DNA of 64,000 bases, from contig NC_092877.1 in assembly GCF_028372415.1 (NCBI RefSeq), forward strand, positions 388,504,342 through 388,568,341, given 5' to 3'. The DNA comes from Notamacropus eugenii. Lineage: Eukaryota > Chordata > Mammalia > Diprotodontia > Macropodidae. A program made the position numbers and the translations under genes. Below the pieces are notes generated by a model. It was not told the DNA's origin and did not search any database. It worked only from the letters and a program-made list of their open reading frames with translations. The stretch's first letter is position 1, and each line of letters starts with the position of its first letter. Positions 36,371 to 47,311 of the stretch are shown here, piece by piece.

Positions 36371-36928
36371 TGTTAGAGACACATGTGATGCTAATGAAGT
36401 ATCAAGGAAACTTTATTGCATCAGAGTTCAGAGGAGTTGAATGTCTTGGCTAAAGTGGGCTCAAACACCCCGCTGAGTACAGAAGTGAGATGAGCTATAT
36501 ACAGTTAATTCAAAACAAATCCTCGAATCAGGGAACAGATTGGTTAGTTCCCTTTAGGTCACCACCTTCTTTACACATCTATCACGTACCTCCTTGATGT
36601 GCTTCCCCCCTTTCTCTAACATATGAAATGTGTCTAATTTTGTGCTTTTTCTCTCCCGGGGGCAGAGAAGTTAATTTGCAAATAGCTTATTAAACAAGCA
36701 CAAAGAAGAAAAGCTTTCTCCTGGTTATTCCTAGTCACATTTCTGAACCAGTTCAGACCAAATCAGCCCCTATCCTGGTTCTTTGGTTTTCTGAAGGCCA
36801 CTGTCTGTCTCCTGATTGGTTGAGTTCATCTGTAGTCTGCTAGCCTTCTTATTATCTGACGTATTCTCGATGACTTCATCAACTAGTAACAACTTCTGTG
36901 GAAACTTAACTTTTTGCCGTCTCTCACG
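36371..36928 (-). mobile_element. Solo LTR of an endogenous retrovirus, reverse orientation, inside L1
   Basis: Runs from TGTTAGAGAC on the plus strand to a GTCTCTCA-type end, giving short inverted termini, about 558 bp. The 4-bp repeat TTTC (36367-36370 and 36929-36932) fits a gammaretrovirus-like (class I) duplication. On the minus strand a TATATA box falls at about 36497-36502 and AATAAA at 36412-36417, in the order expected for U3 to R/U5. It interrupts readable L1 text. No internal retroviral part is present. Family not assigned; older than a fresh insertion but younger than the host L1. Confidence 0.7.
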
Positions 36929-37838
36929 TTTCTATAATTTGTTATTTAACCTACCTAGCATTCTTTATGATTGTGTTTGTTTCCAGTTAATTGTTAATCT
37001 TTGCTTCAAATGTCCTTTATTGAATATAATTTTATGGTGTTATGTTTGGTAAAGGATGCATTTAATACTTCTACTTTTCAGAATTTGATTGAGGGTTTTG
37101 TATCCTAATCCATGGTCAATTTTTGTAACTTGTGTAAGCATAATTGAAAAATAGGCATATTTCTTTCAATTCCCATTTAATTCTCCAGAGATCTACCACA
37201 TCTGACTATTTTAAAATTCTATTCAGTTACTTAATTTCTTTGTTTGTTTGTTTATTTATTTTTGGTTAGTTGACCATTGTTGAGTGGGGTAAATTTTAGT
37301 TTTATTATCAATTCCTCCCTGTTACTTAACTTTTCCTTTATGAATTTATACAATATGAAATTTGGCGTTTATATGTTTATTATTAGTGTTAATTCATTGT
37401 CTATGGTACCTTTTAGCAAACTGTAGTTCCCATGTTTATCTTTTTTAACCAGATCCTTTCTCTCTCCCCTCCCTCCCCCCTAAGCCCTGTCCAAGGATTA
37501 TACTTAGTTTTTCTGGGTAAGTTATTCTTGATTGTAAACCTAGATCTTTTACCTCCCAGAATGCCATATACTAAACTCTCTCCTGTTTTATAGCGGTGGC
37601 TGCTAAGTCTTGTGTAGTTGTGACTATGGTTCTTTTGAACTTGGATTCTTTCTTTATTACAGCTTGCAATATTTTTACTTTGACTTTGGAGCTCTGGATT
37701 TTTGGCTATGATATTCCTGGGAGTTTCCATTTGGAAGCTGTTTTCAGGAGGTGACTGGTGGATTCTTTCAACTTCTACTCCACCCTCTGGTTCAAAGTGA
37801 TCTGTGCAGTTTTATGATTTCTTGAAATATGATGTCTA

Positions 37839-37840
<2 letters not shown>

Positions 37841-37898
<58 letters not shown>
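37841..37898 (+). repeat. (CT)29 microsatellite
   Basis: Pure CT dinucleotide run of 58 bp inside the ORF1-proximal part of the decayed L1. Confidence 0.97.
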
Positions 37899-37900
<2 letters not shown>

Positions 37901-39719
37901 CAGGGGAAGAGACATGGCTTTTGGATAGTCTCATAATTTTAAAACATCTTTCCTCATTCTGTTTTCCTGATCAGTTTTTTGTTATGAGATAGCTTGCATT
38001 TTCTCCTATTTGACTTTGTTTTAACTGTCTTCTGGAGTCTCTTTAGTCAATTTTAAACTTCAGGGAGTTATTTTCTGGGGTACAGTGTCATGCCTCTTGT
38101 TCTAAGGTCTTCATTCTCTTTTCATGTTTTTCTTCCAAAGCTTTCATTTGATTTTAAAATAATTTTTGGCTTTTTTCTTTAAACTGCCTTCTTTAGCTCT
38201 TCCTGGAATTCTTATTGGGCTTGTGTCCCAGCTGCATTTTTCTCTGAGGCAAGCTTGGCTCATAGATGTTTTTAAGTCATTTTCTTCTGTGTTTTTGTCT
38301 TGAGCTTCCCTAATACCACAGTAGGTCTTTATGACTGAGTTATTATTTATTTGCTCCTTCTTCTAGCCTACTTCTTGATTTTCAACTTTATATCAGGGTT
38401 TGGATCTGCTCACCTCTGGGAATGTCTGGCCTGAGCTTTGGTTCACAGTTCAGTCTAGGGGCCTGCAAGCTTTCAGTGCTCCCAAAAAGATATGATCTTG
38501 AGAGAGGTCTATTCACTGCCCTGCTAGTCTGAACTCTGCCTGCTTACGACCCATGTTTGGGTCTATTGTCTTGTCCTTAATTGAAGGTGTCAACAGACAG
38601 CTGCTGGACTTACCTACCCACTGTTAGACTGCTGGGAGGTTCTGTATGTCCAGAGGGATTGAGCTCTGCTTTGCTCCGGTGATCCCACTGCAGGCTTAGG
38701 CACTAGGCTGCTCCAGTCCTGGGCTCAGAGACTCACAATGCTGTTTCCTTCCAGATTTGTCCTTGCTCAGAGATAGGGCTCACACTCCTGACTACTCCTC
38801 TTTCCTTTGGATCTATGACTGGGACATGGGTAACAGACAAAAGAGCTGCCAGACAGCCCCTACTGCTGCATCCAGAACTTGTTCAGGAATGCTCAGGATC
38901 TCTTGCCCCATCTCAGCCCTCTTTAGTGTCTGGCTCCTGGAATGCTCCCTTCCACCATGTGTGTTATCGGGCATCTTCCTGTCTCCACTGTCCACAGACT
39001 TCTCTGTTTGTCTCCCTAACCCACACTGGCCTGGAGAAATTATTCACTATGACTTTCTTGATAAGAATTTTTTCTGAAGCATTTTCTAGCTCTTTACTGA
39101 GGAGATATGCTGGGCAAGCTAAGGCTAAAATGCTTTCTCTCTTGTTCACCTTGACTCTGCCTTTGCCACAGGCTCAATGAAGAATGAATCTTGGGGAGGG
39201 GGGGAAATGAGGGGGCATGCCCTGGCACCTTCAGTAGGAACTAGTTTTTCCCAGTGGGCATCATTCAGTCTTTCCAGCAATTGGTGGGTAAATCATATCT
39301 CCTTGGGAAGGTCCTAAGTCAGGGCCCCGAAGATGTGCATTTAGGGTTTGTTGGGTCTCTCATAGCACTACACACATCGCAGGGTCCATCCCCTGCACAC
39401 AGAGCAAGGGACCAGAAGCCTACCAGGTATTCTGAATGGCTTCCCAGAACTTGGTGAGGGGCTTCTCTCAATGAAGAATTGACTTGCTCTACATGTCCCA
39501 GTACCCAGACACCTCAGAAGCCCCCTTGGCCTTATCTTGGAATGAGGGTAAGTAAGGTCTTCAAATGAGTCTGTGACAGAAAGCTTTAGGATTTTAGGAC
39601 TGGGTGGGGATGGATTGCACTGGCACCACCCCTCAAGTCCCTTCCCCACCTGGCCTTGATGCCTGTTAGTGTCCAGGTTGGGAACAGAGCTGTTCTCTAA
39701 GCCAGCTCTCCTGGGCCTG

Positions 39720-40230
39720 AATCATTTTGAGCAGAGGTTATAGGGGGCCGCATGTGAGACGCTAAGACGCGGCAGATCTGGCAGCACATCCAGCCCTGTG
39801 GCTCACGTTGGACCAAGCCTGACATTCCAGGCCCCTCCCGTGCAGCCACAAGTGCAGCCTCAGAGCCAGAAAACTCTGGGTCTCGCCCTCAGAAAAGCCG
39901 CAGGAGCTGCCTCCTCACCTGTGGCTGTGGCTGCCCTGTGGGCCGAGTCAGCAGCTCCGCCCTCTCACGTCGGGGATATTGGGAAGCCAGGGGAACAAGC
40001 TGGCTTTGGAAAGGCAGCTTACCTGCTCAGCCCTCCCTTTCCAAAATAGAATCCCAGCGAAGAGCTCAGCCTCTAATTACCTCTGTCCTAACCATCAGGC
40101 CGACCAGTGATGACTGTGATCGGCCGGTCTCGAGTTATAATTATAGAGCTGGAAGGAAAAACTGCCGACTTTGTCCTGGCTCGTTATAAATATCACGTAC
40201 CCCGTCTTCTCTTCTCTATGATTTACTGTA
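39720..40230. promoter_or_regulatory. Candidate conserved non-coding element
   Basis: Non-repeat sequence with a higher CpG content than its surroundings. It includes TCTAATTACCTC, a GATCGGCCGGTC stretch, the palindrome TTATAATTATA, and CGTTATAAATATCACGTA. No coding frame. Regulatory function is inferred only from composition and motif density. Confidence 0.25.
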
Positions 40231-40712
40231 CTGGAAGCAGACGGTCCTAGAGTTGGCCCCCAACTGGCCTGATGTTCTGGAGCAGTAGAATCTTGCAGCC
40301 CAGGCATGGATGCTCCAGGCTGTCAGCCCCCACCAGCGTTGGCCTGGGGGGGAGGGAGGTCTGGCCTAGAGTCCAGGTTTTGCTGCTGGCATGCTGTGTG
40401 GATGGGGGAAGTCACCTGCAGCTGCTCTTTGATGCCTCCTTGGCCTCCTTGTCTGAGGCAGGCGTACAGTAGGAAGCCCCAGGTACCCGGTGGTGAAGGC
40501 CTGGGTTATGTCCACCACCCCCACCACTAGCTAGAGATCACTGTGTGCTCCATGCTGGCTCACACACTGATTCTTAGATGTTCTCGGGCTTTCCTGAGTG
40601 ATGCTTGATGTTCACTATTCAAGGCAGACATTCCAGTGCCAGGGTTTGTAGTGCCCAGTACACATTTGGAACTCAGCTGGGCTCATTAAATAAAGGACAG
40701 TTAAAAGGGCAG

Positions 40713-40713
<1 letters not shown>

Positions 40714-40759
<46 letters not shown>
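40714..40759 (+). repeat. (TG)n microsatellite
   Basis: About 46 bp of uninterrupted TG, followed by imperfect CATGTGTGCG. Confidence 0.97.
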
Positions 40760-40760
<1 letters not shown>

Positions 40761-41391
40761 ATGTGTGCGTTGGGGGACATGCTAGAGTAACTCGAACTAT
40801 TGAGAAGCTTTTCTTTCAGTCTCCCATTATTTGGGCCACCCTCCCCCACCCTGCCAAAGGGTCTCCATCCCGATGGGTTCTGCAGGTGTGGAAGGTGGGC
40901 CAGGTCCCAGGCTTCAGGAATGGAATCTACCAGGGCCACTCTTCCTCCTGACAAGTGAGGGCCTGTCCAAAACTCTTCTTTCTGGAAGAGTTGGTGGCTG
41001 CCTGTAGCTTTGGGCTGAGCCCTAGCATGTCTAACTGGCCTTTGAACAGTTGCAGGCCCTCCAGGGAAGGCCAGACATAGGCACGCTCAGCATACAGACT
41101 GCACTCCCACCCAGACCTCAGGGGTGGGACCACATGTGACACAGGAGGATGCTGAGATCTAGGGGGAGAAACAGCCTGACCAAAGCTGGTGGCAGAGCCA
41201 GAATTCAAGGTCAGGCTTCCAAAATCTCGGCCTGGTCATTAGGCCAAATCTGTACTCAGACCCACGTTCTGATGAACTCAGTCTTGTGATCAGCAGGACA
41301 ACATGAGACTTGACAATAAGGACATCTGGCCCTTCCTGACCGCCTCTCCCTGGTCAGCATGCAAGCCCAGGACAGGTTAAGTTAGGTAGAC

Positions 41392-41605
41392 AGAGAATTA
41401 GAATTGGAGATAGGACCACCTGAGTTCAGATCTTGCCTCAGACACTAGCTGTCTAGTCTTCCTAGATTACTGACGCTGGGCAAAGCCCTTAACCTGCCTA
41501 AATCTCAGTTTCCTTATCAGGAAAAGGGGACAGTAGCCATGTGTGCCTCCCAAGGTTGCTATAAAGATCAAATGAGATGGTATGGTAAAGCATTTTATAT
41601 GTGCT
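41392..41605 (+). repeat. MIR-class SINE, nearly full
   Basis: Includes CCTGAGTTCAGATCTTGCCT, GACGCTGGGCAAAGCCCTTA, AATCTCAGTTTCCTTATCAG, and the GATCAAATGAGATGGTATGG tail. Confidence 0.8.
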
Positions 41606-41748
41606 TCTATGAGACAAGGAAGCAGGAAGGACCAGCTGGGGACTGGGATTCTCTCATGCTTCCTGGGAGCTTTCCAAAAGATGCAGCCTACCTTCCCTTG
41701 TCTCTACTGTGTGTCCTCTGCATATCTGAAAATAATTTTACCTCCCCT

Positions 41749-41914
41749 AAAGGGTGGCCTGAGTCTCAAAGGGTGGCCTGGGTTCTAAAGGAGTGGCCCG
41801 GGTTCTAAAGGAGTGGCCCAGGTTCCACAGGGAGGCCCAAGTTCCAAGGATAGCCCCGGTTCTAAAGGAGTGGACTGGGTTCCAAGGATGGCCCAGGTTC
41901 TAAGGGGTTGCCCT
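41749..41914 (+). repeat. Minisatellite, about 20-bp unit, about 8 copies
   Basis: Repeats variants of GGTTCTAAAGGAGTGGCCC. Units differ by several bases and slight length changes. It begins right after a MIR-flanked stretch and has no link to a gene. Confidence 0.9.
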
Positions 41915-42314
41915 GTACTGGTGGGTACTCTCTCTCACCCATACTTCTGCTGCTTGGTGGTTCAAAGCTCTCCTTCCTGCTTTCAGGGGCCCAGATCAAG
42001 CACCAGGTGGGGCCTCCCTGTGACTCCAAGCCCTCCCCTGCTCTTCTTTCAGTCTAGGGGTGCATTTCCCATTTCCATCCAAGACCTAAGAACTAAGCCC
42101 AACCCCAAATCAGCAAACAGTGAAACAATCCCAGGAAAGATCAGGGCCTTTGCCAAGAGAGGAGCTCAGGATCAAAGACAAAGGAGAAAAGCCATCTTTG
42201 GAGAGCCCCATCATCAGATGAAAGGCCAGCGCCAGGTCAGGGCCACAGGAAATCCTCAGGGTCTGAGAAGCCCCTCACAGCTAAGGCTTCAGGGGACTTG
42301 GAAATGAAGGCCCT

Positions 42315-42435
42315 GGATCTGAAATCTACCTCTGCTATTTCTCACGAGTGACCTAGGGCAAGTTATTTTCTCTATGTGGACCTCAGTTTTCCCAGAGGAC
42401 ACTTAAGATTCCTCCCAGCTCTCCATCTGTGAACT
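42315..42435 (+). repeat. MIR SINE fragment
   Basis: GAGTGACCTAGGGCAAGTTA and CTCAGTTTTCCCAGAGGACA mark the MIR core and tail. Confidence 0.6.
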
Positions 42436-45344
42436 AAACTGAAGACTGGGGATGCTGAAGCAATGACCAGATGGCTCCTGCCCCCTTGGCCTCTCACCAG
42501 CCTTCTCTCATTGCCCAGTGAAACCTCTGCTTGGGCACCTGCTGCCCCCTACTGTCCATTTTTAGCCTTAATGAGGGCAGGCTTCCGACATCCATCCAAT
42601 TCTGCCAAGGTGCGAAGGTCCAGGCTGCTTCTGCTCAGCTCCGGGGCAGTACCAGGGCCAGTGAGGGGGAAGGTGGACAGGAAGATTAGGGCTCTATTCC
42701 TGCCATGAGAGCTGTTCAGTGAAGGGTGGAGAAGAGCAGGGTCCCTAGAGAGGCAATGATTCCTGAGGATGCTGAGCTTTGGAGGGGCTGCTGTGGGACA
42801 TCCCTCAGCTGCACACAGGACAGTCTGGCTGGCTTGGAGAGCTTGTGAAGGTAGCTAAGTGAGTCTGGAAAGGCAGACTGGAAACACACTGTGGAGGCCT
42901 CTGCCCACCACTCTGGGGCATTCTCACTTGATCTGAGAGTCAGTGGGGAGCCATAGTTTTTGAATGAGGGAGTGAGGTGGTCAAAGATTTGGGCCTTTCC
43001 CATCCACCATCATCCCTTGGCACACAAGAAGCAGCTTTGTCCAGGGATGATCCAGTTCTCCCCATGCTGGCCAAAGAACCTTGGTCCATGGCTTTAGGAG
43101 GCGAGCTTCTCTTTCCCTTCCTCCTCTTTGACCCCCAGTCTCCTGAAGTGGATTTGGACTCTCCTTGCCACTGTGAATCTTGATGACCTGGGGCATTGCC
43201 TTGTCTTCCGGGATGTAGATGACCCTGAAACCTCTGTATGCAAAACTATTTGCTCCAGGAAGAACTTAATGCACAGGGCACTGAGTAGGCCATAGGAAAG
43301 TCCAGCTGCCTTCCATGCTGCTGGGATCCTCTGCCTTGGCCATCTTGGGGGCTCTCTAAGGAGCACAGTGACTTGGGAGCTCCAGGGCCTGGTCTGTTAG
43401 GGATCCTTCACCTCCCACTGCCTGTCATCATTTTTAACCCAAACAGAAGCTGTTCCACAAAGGCAATCCAGTTTGTTCCCTAGTATACTAAGGAATCATG
43501 ACTCACATCTGGGCCTCCTGATGGCTAGCTTCGAAGCCTATTTCCATGTGCTGAACTAGACTTGCGTATTGCCCAGACCCCCCATTCCATGCTTTCTGAA
43601 GAGCTCCTGTCTCTAAAGAACTGTGCAGTGCATCCTCAGAACAGCCCTGCAGGGTGAGGAGGGTCTATTACCTAATGCATGTTTTTCTGTTACCATTTTA
43701 GCCAGAAGAAGTGACAAGCCCAGGTGACAGGGTCAGTGAGGGTTAGAGCCTGGGCTTTAACTGGAATCTCATGGGGGGTGAGGGGAGGGGGCTTCCCACG
43801 ATGTCTTGTTCTTTCTTCTACTCTGATGCCCTCCCCCAGTCCCATCTCCCAGTTCGGTTGAGAGGGATGAAGGAGAAGTGACCCACCCTAGCAAAACAGG
43901 TCAGATTTACCCTAGCCAGAAGGAATGTCTCCCTAGCACAGACTTTGGAAGGAACACGTCATGTTTCCTCCTCTCTACTAGAGTATAAGCTCCATGAGTA
44001 CAGAGACCTGGCCAGCTTTGTTTTATATCATCCCCAGGCCCTCACACAAGCTGTGAGCACACAGCAGGCACTCCAGAAGTATTTGTTGGGTGCATGGATA
44101 AGTAAGTAAGGAAGAGAATGGAAGAAGGAAGGAAGGAGGGGAGGAAGAAAGGAAGGAAGGGAGAGAGGGAGGAAAGGAACGTCATGTGGGAGGGGCAGAG
44201 AGAACAGTTGGGCTGGGTGGCTGAGTGCAAGAGGGAGAGGAACAAATGTGAAGTGAGTCTGAAAAGGCAGGTTGGGGCCAGCTGTGAAGAGCTTTAAAGG
44301 CTAAATGGGCAGTGGTGTGCAGATAGATGGTTAACAAGCAGTTCTTGAGGGGCAAATGAGACACTTTACAGTTTAATTTGTGTAATTAACATTTTCTCCA
44401 CCACTTTCTTAAGTCTAGACAATCAGCACAACAATCCCTCCAACTGTGATGTGTGGGGTTCACTGTCTCCCAAGGTGTAAATGATCACACTGAGCATGGA
44501 GCTGTGGGCTCCCCCACTTGCTGGGCAGCTCTAGGTGACTTCAGCAAAGCCCTGTTAGCAGGGATTTTATATTTCCTTCTAGAAGCTGTATAGAATTGTT
44601 GGGATTATTGAGCAGGAAATCACATGACTGGATCTGTGTTTAAGGATGTTACTTTGACAGCGCATTCTAGGGCTGACTGGAATGGGGAGAGACTTATCCA
44701 TACCATGGATTTGCTTGAGTTCCTGGTGTGAAAAATAACTCATTCAGGCTCCAGAGAGATGAAGATAAAAGAAGAGTTTACAAATGCACTGCAGCGTCCT
44801 GCTGGATTGACACACCCTCCAGAAACAAAAGGAAGCCTTAAAAACCCATGCCCCACCACAAAGTCCCTCTCCTGTCTCCCTAGAGGCTGGGTAATGCAGG
44901 GCGTACAGGTTTCTGATCCTCCCTCACATGTTCTCCCTCTCCTGTACACACATCGTGTAACCACTGAGATGAAGCCTTAGCCCTCCCAAAGGAGGAGAAT
45001 GGGCATTCCAAGCAAGACTTTACTCCGTTGACTTCTAACCTCAAAGCAAGATAAAACCCAGCTGGAAGCATGCTTTGCTGCGTGAGACACGAGGAAGGAG
45101 TTATGTCTCCCACTCTGCTGGTTGTTATTCTAAATTTATGGACACACACTTCTCTATTACGTGTCTCAATTTTCCTTCTGCTGCTGGAAGATACTCTAGT
45201 GCTAGTCTATGCTGTTAGTGTCTTCTACAGCCAATTTACTTTCCTGCATTTGCTGCAAAGTCAAAAGACTTCCTGGTACGCATGCATCCCCTGGATTAAA
45301 AAAGTCACATATTACATAATTTTGGTGGAAACAAAAGGTTGTTT
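42436..45344. other. Intergenic, ancient repeat tails and a purine-rich simple repeat
   Basis: No gene. An L2/MIR-style tail is at 43975-44095 (GTATAAGCTCCATGAGTACA). A GGAA/GGAGG-rich run at 44103-44176 follows it. Around 42.84-42.99 and 44.55-44.69 kb there is text of the ancient repeat family seen at 45.5-46.5 kb. Confidence 0.4.
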
Positions 45345-45511
45345 TTATCATTCCTCCCAGTCCTTCTCCAGCTTATTTTACAGATGAGGAAACAGAGGCA
45401 AACAAGGTGAAGTGACTTGCCCAGATACAACTAAGAGCCTGAGACCAGATTCTAAACTAGGTCTTTCTGACAGCAGGCCAGGCACTCTAATCACTGTGTG
45501 CCACCTAGCTG
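45345..45511 (-). repeat. Marsupial tRNA-type SINE, reverse
   Basis: CTTATTTTACAGATGAGGAA, GAAGTGACTTGCCCAG, and a CACTGTGTGCCACCTAGCT head at the right end. Confidence 0.8.
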
Positions 45512-45519
45512 ACAATTAT

Positions 45520-46560
45520 GAGGGAAGTGGCCCTATTTCACAACAGAGGAATGGGGAGAGACTTGTGTCAGGCAGACCACCAGCAGGCTTCTTCAATAGT
45601 CCAAATATGAGATGATGAGGGGACTGCACAAGGTGGTGGCACAGGTAGAGAGATGTTACGAAGGTGACAGGCCTTGGTAACTAATTAGATCTAGGGGTAA
45701 AAGGGAGGAGTTCAGAACATCCCCTAGGTTGCAAATCTGGGTGACTAGGAGGATGGCAGTGCCTTCCACAGTAGTGATTGTGTGGTTTGTCCTTCATTCT
45801 TGAAGAGGACCATAACATCAGGGAGATGATGACATGATTTGCAATTGACTTTGATTTGAGTGAGGGAGGGCTATGCAAGGCAACTTTCTTTTCCAGAGCC
45901 ATCTGGGTTCAGGGGCCAGATATCCATTAGGATCTGGAGGAGGATGCAGTAGGAGATCTCAGCCCTTTTAAGTCTTCTCAAGGGATGATCTCTTTAATGA
46001 TAATAATAATAAAATCAAACTGGAAGGGGAAGACTTTCAGGGTTGCTGGCCAAAAGAGAAACAGTTAATATTTGCATTCACTCTAAGCCAGGAGGGCCAG
46101 TAAAACAACCATTAAGGCAGGGATCTACTGTGGTCAGTCCTTCAGATCCAGGGTAAATTGGGTTTAAGGCTTTGTCTTTGAAAAAGAAATCTAGTCAGTA
46201 AACCCCAAGTTTAAGAAGGAAGCTTTCCACCATCAAAATTTACATTCCTTCGGACAGAACATCAGAGAAGGGAAAGTAGAGGAGAAGGGATCGGAGGAAA
46301 TGGAAAAAGAAAGGGGAAAGGAGAGGGAGAGACTTAGGAGGAGAGGAGCCTTCCACATTAATAGAAAAATGAAGAATGGAGGCCTGTAATGTTTGAGACA
46401 TGCTGAGCTGAAGAAGTCTACAAGACATCTTATGGGAGATGGCCAGTAGACAGTTGGAGGTCTCCCTCCCAAAAAAATCGGCAACGCAGGAGACCCAGAG
46501 AGGCCAGGCAGTAGAGTGAGCTAGGTCTCGGGGCTGCACAGCAGGATCAGTCAGAGATTA
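45520..46560. repeat. Ancient interspersed repeat split by a younger one
   Basis: Left part 45530-45777 and right part about 46380-46480 read as one old element (TTCAATAGTCCAAATATGAG, ACCTAGGTTG-like, GGCCAGTAGACAGTTGGAGG). It is interrupted by copy B of the pair repeat at 45778-46215. I do not assign a family. Confidence 0.5.
45778..46215. repeat. Interspersed repeat, copy B of a pair
   Basis: Same ordered blocks as 19014-19530: TTGTCCTTCATTCTTGAAGA, GATGATGACATGA, AGAGCCATCTGGGTTCA, TTTGCATTCACT, and AAGAAATCTAGTCAGTAAAC. Same orientation, 26.7 kb apart. Confidence 0.65.
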
Positions 46561-46668
46561 GATGTTTGGTTTTTCTCCAGGGCATTTTTCCGGAGTTACA
46601 GATAGTAAAGTAACAGTGTAGCCCTCACGCCCGACCCCAGGGATTGGATTTTGCGCCCTACCCAGGTA

Positions 46669-46948
46669 GTTACTTTGTATACATCCTCCCCGTACAGCTC
46701 CTAGTATAGAACGCGTTAATTTCAAGGTTGCTCCTTCCGCCCCCTGCCCATGGCTGCTTGTGGTTACTTTGTATCCATCCGACAGTAATCTGTCCGACTT
46801 AATTTCAGGATCGGGCTCCCCATCTACAGTTACTTTGAATCCATTCTACCGGGGAGAAGTCTCCAGACCCAGACAAAGTCAGTTTCAGGGGCTCCCCTCG
46901 CGCTCCGCCCCCGTAACAATAGCTGCTACATTGTAATTCAGCTCCTCA
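46669..46948 (+). repeat. Degenerate two-block direct repeat upstream of MED31
   Basis: Block A, GTTACTTTGTATCCATCC-like, recurs at 46669, 46763 and 46829. Block B, TTAATTTCAGG...GCTCC-like, follows each one at 46715, 46798 and 46881. A fainter fourth pair is at 46926-46948. Unit spacing is 94, then 66 bp. It ends in the CpG-rich MED31 promoter. Role unknown. Confidence 0.65.
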
Positions 46949-47280
46949 GCAGGTTGACCTGTGCCTCGGGTGCTCGGCGGCGGGCACTTACAAAGCACCC
47001 AGCCCCATGCGGCCCGGAGCCCAGGCGGGGTGGAATTCTGTAGGGCGCAGTGATCCCGAGGTAGGGTGGCCCCGCTCCGCGCCCCCTTTCCCAGGCAGCT
47101 GCGCGCCTCTCCCTGAAGCACCGCCCGCAGCCCCTCCTCCACCGCCCATCTCCCGCCCCCTCTCCCACAAGACGCCGCGGCACGCAAGCGCGTGGGGTGG
47201 GACGCGGCGCAGGGTCTTAGGGCCCGCGGTGTCGCTGGCGCGGCTGCGGGAGCGGGGCGGGGCGGGGCGGGAGCTCGCTT
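46860..47280 (+). promoter_or_regulatory. MED31: MED31 CpG-rich promoter
   Basis: CpG-dense sequence with three overlapping GC boxes (GGGGCGGGGCGGGGCGG, about 47254-47270) just 11 bp before the start codon, and no TATA box. That is a typical Sp1-type housekeeping promoter with a very short 5' UTR or initiation slightly upstream. Confidence 0.7.
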
Positions 47281-47311
47281 ATGGCCGCCGCCGTCGTCAT
47301 GGAGACCTCGG
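47281..47311 (+). CDS. MED31: MED31 coding exon 1
   Basis: Ten residues (MAAAVVMETS) plus one base; donor GTGAGT. The second Met is residue 7. Confidence 0.92.

Larger units (their letters stand above)
33315..39175 (-). mobile_element. Decayed L1 LINE on the minus strand, split by two insertions
   Basis: Blocks 33315-33719, 34112-36370 and 36929-39175 together give about 4.9 kb. On the minus strand the RT region reads LVLIPKPSR with ENERSTSLMSID (about 35590-35655) and later VLDLACRQEKETERICMGKE (about 35135-35195), matching L1 ORF2. Farther right are antisense endonuclease- and ORF1-like text (residual 105-codon frame at 37413-37730), then a more GC-rich presumed 5' region at 38.25-39.18 kb. 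The 3' end points left. No ORF is intact. The right boundary is approximate. Confidence 0.8.

Noticed and set aside
37413-37730. 105-codon minus-strand frame
   Set aside because: Residual piece of the decayed L1, not a host gene.
40605-40951. Frames encoding Val-Cys or Thr-His runs over the (TG)n repeat
   Set aside because: Pure translation of the dinucleotide repeat; the same applies to the CA-rich frames at 55200-55688 and 60370-60850.
41813-42307. 164-codon plus-strand frame, with an acceptor-like CTTTCAG near 42053 and a possible donor near 42236
   Set aside because: It begins inside the minisatellite; the downstream half has no recognisable family and no partner exons were found. Left as chance.
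46885-47187. Minus-strand frame divergent from MED31, considered as C17orf100
   Set aside because: GC-rich shadow of the promoter; I cannot match it to the human protein from memory.
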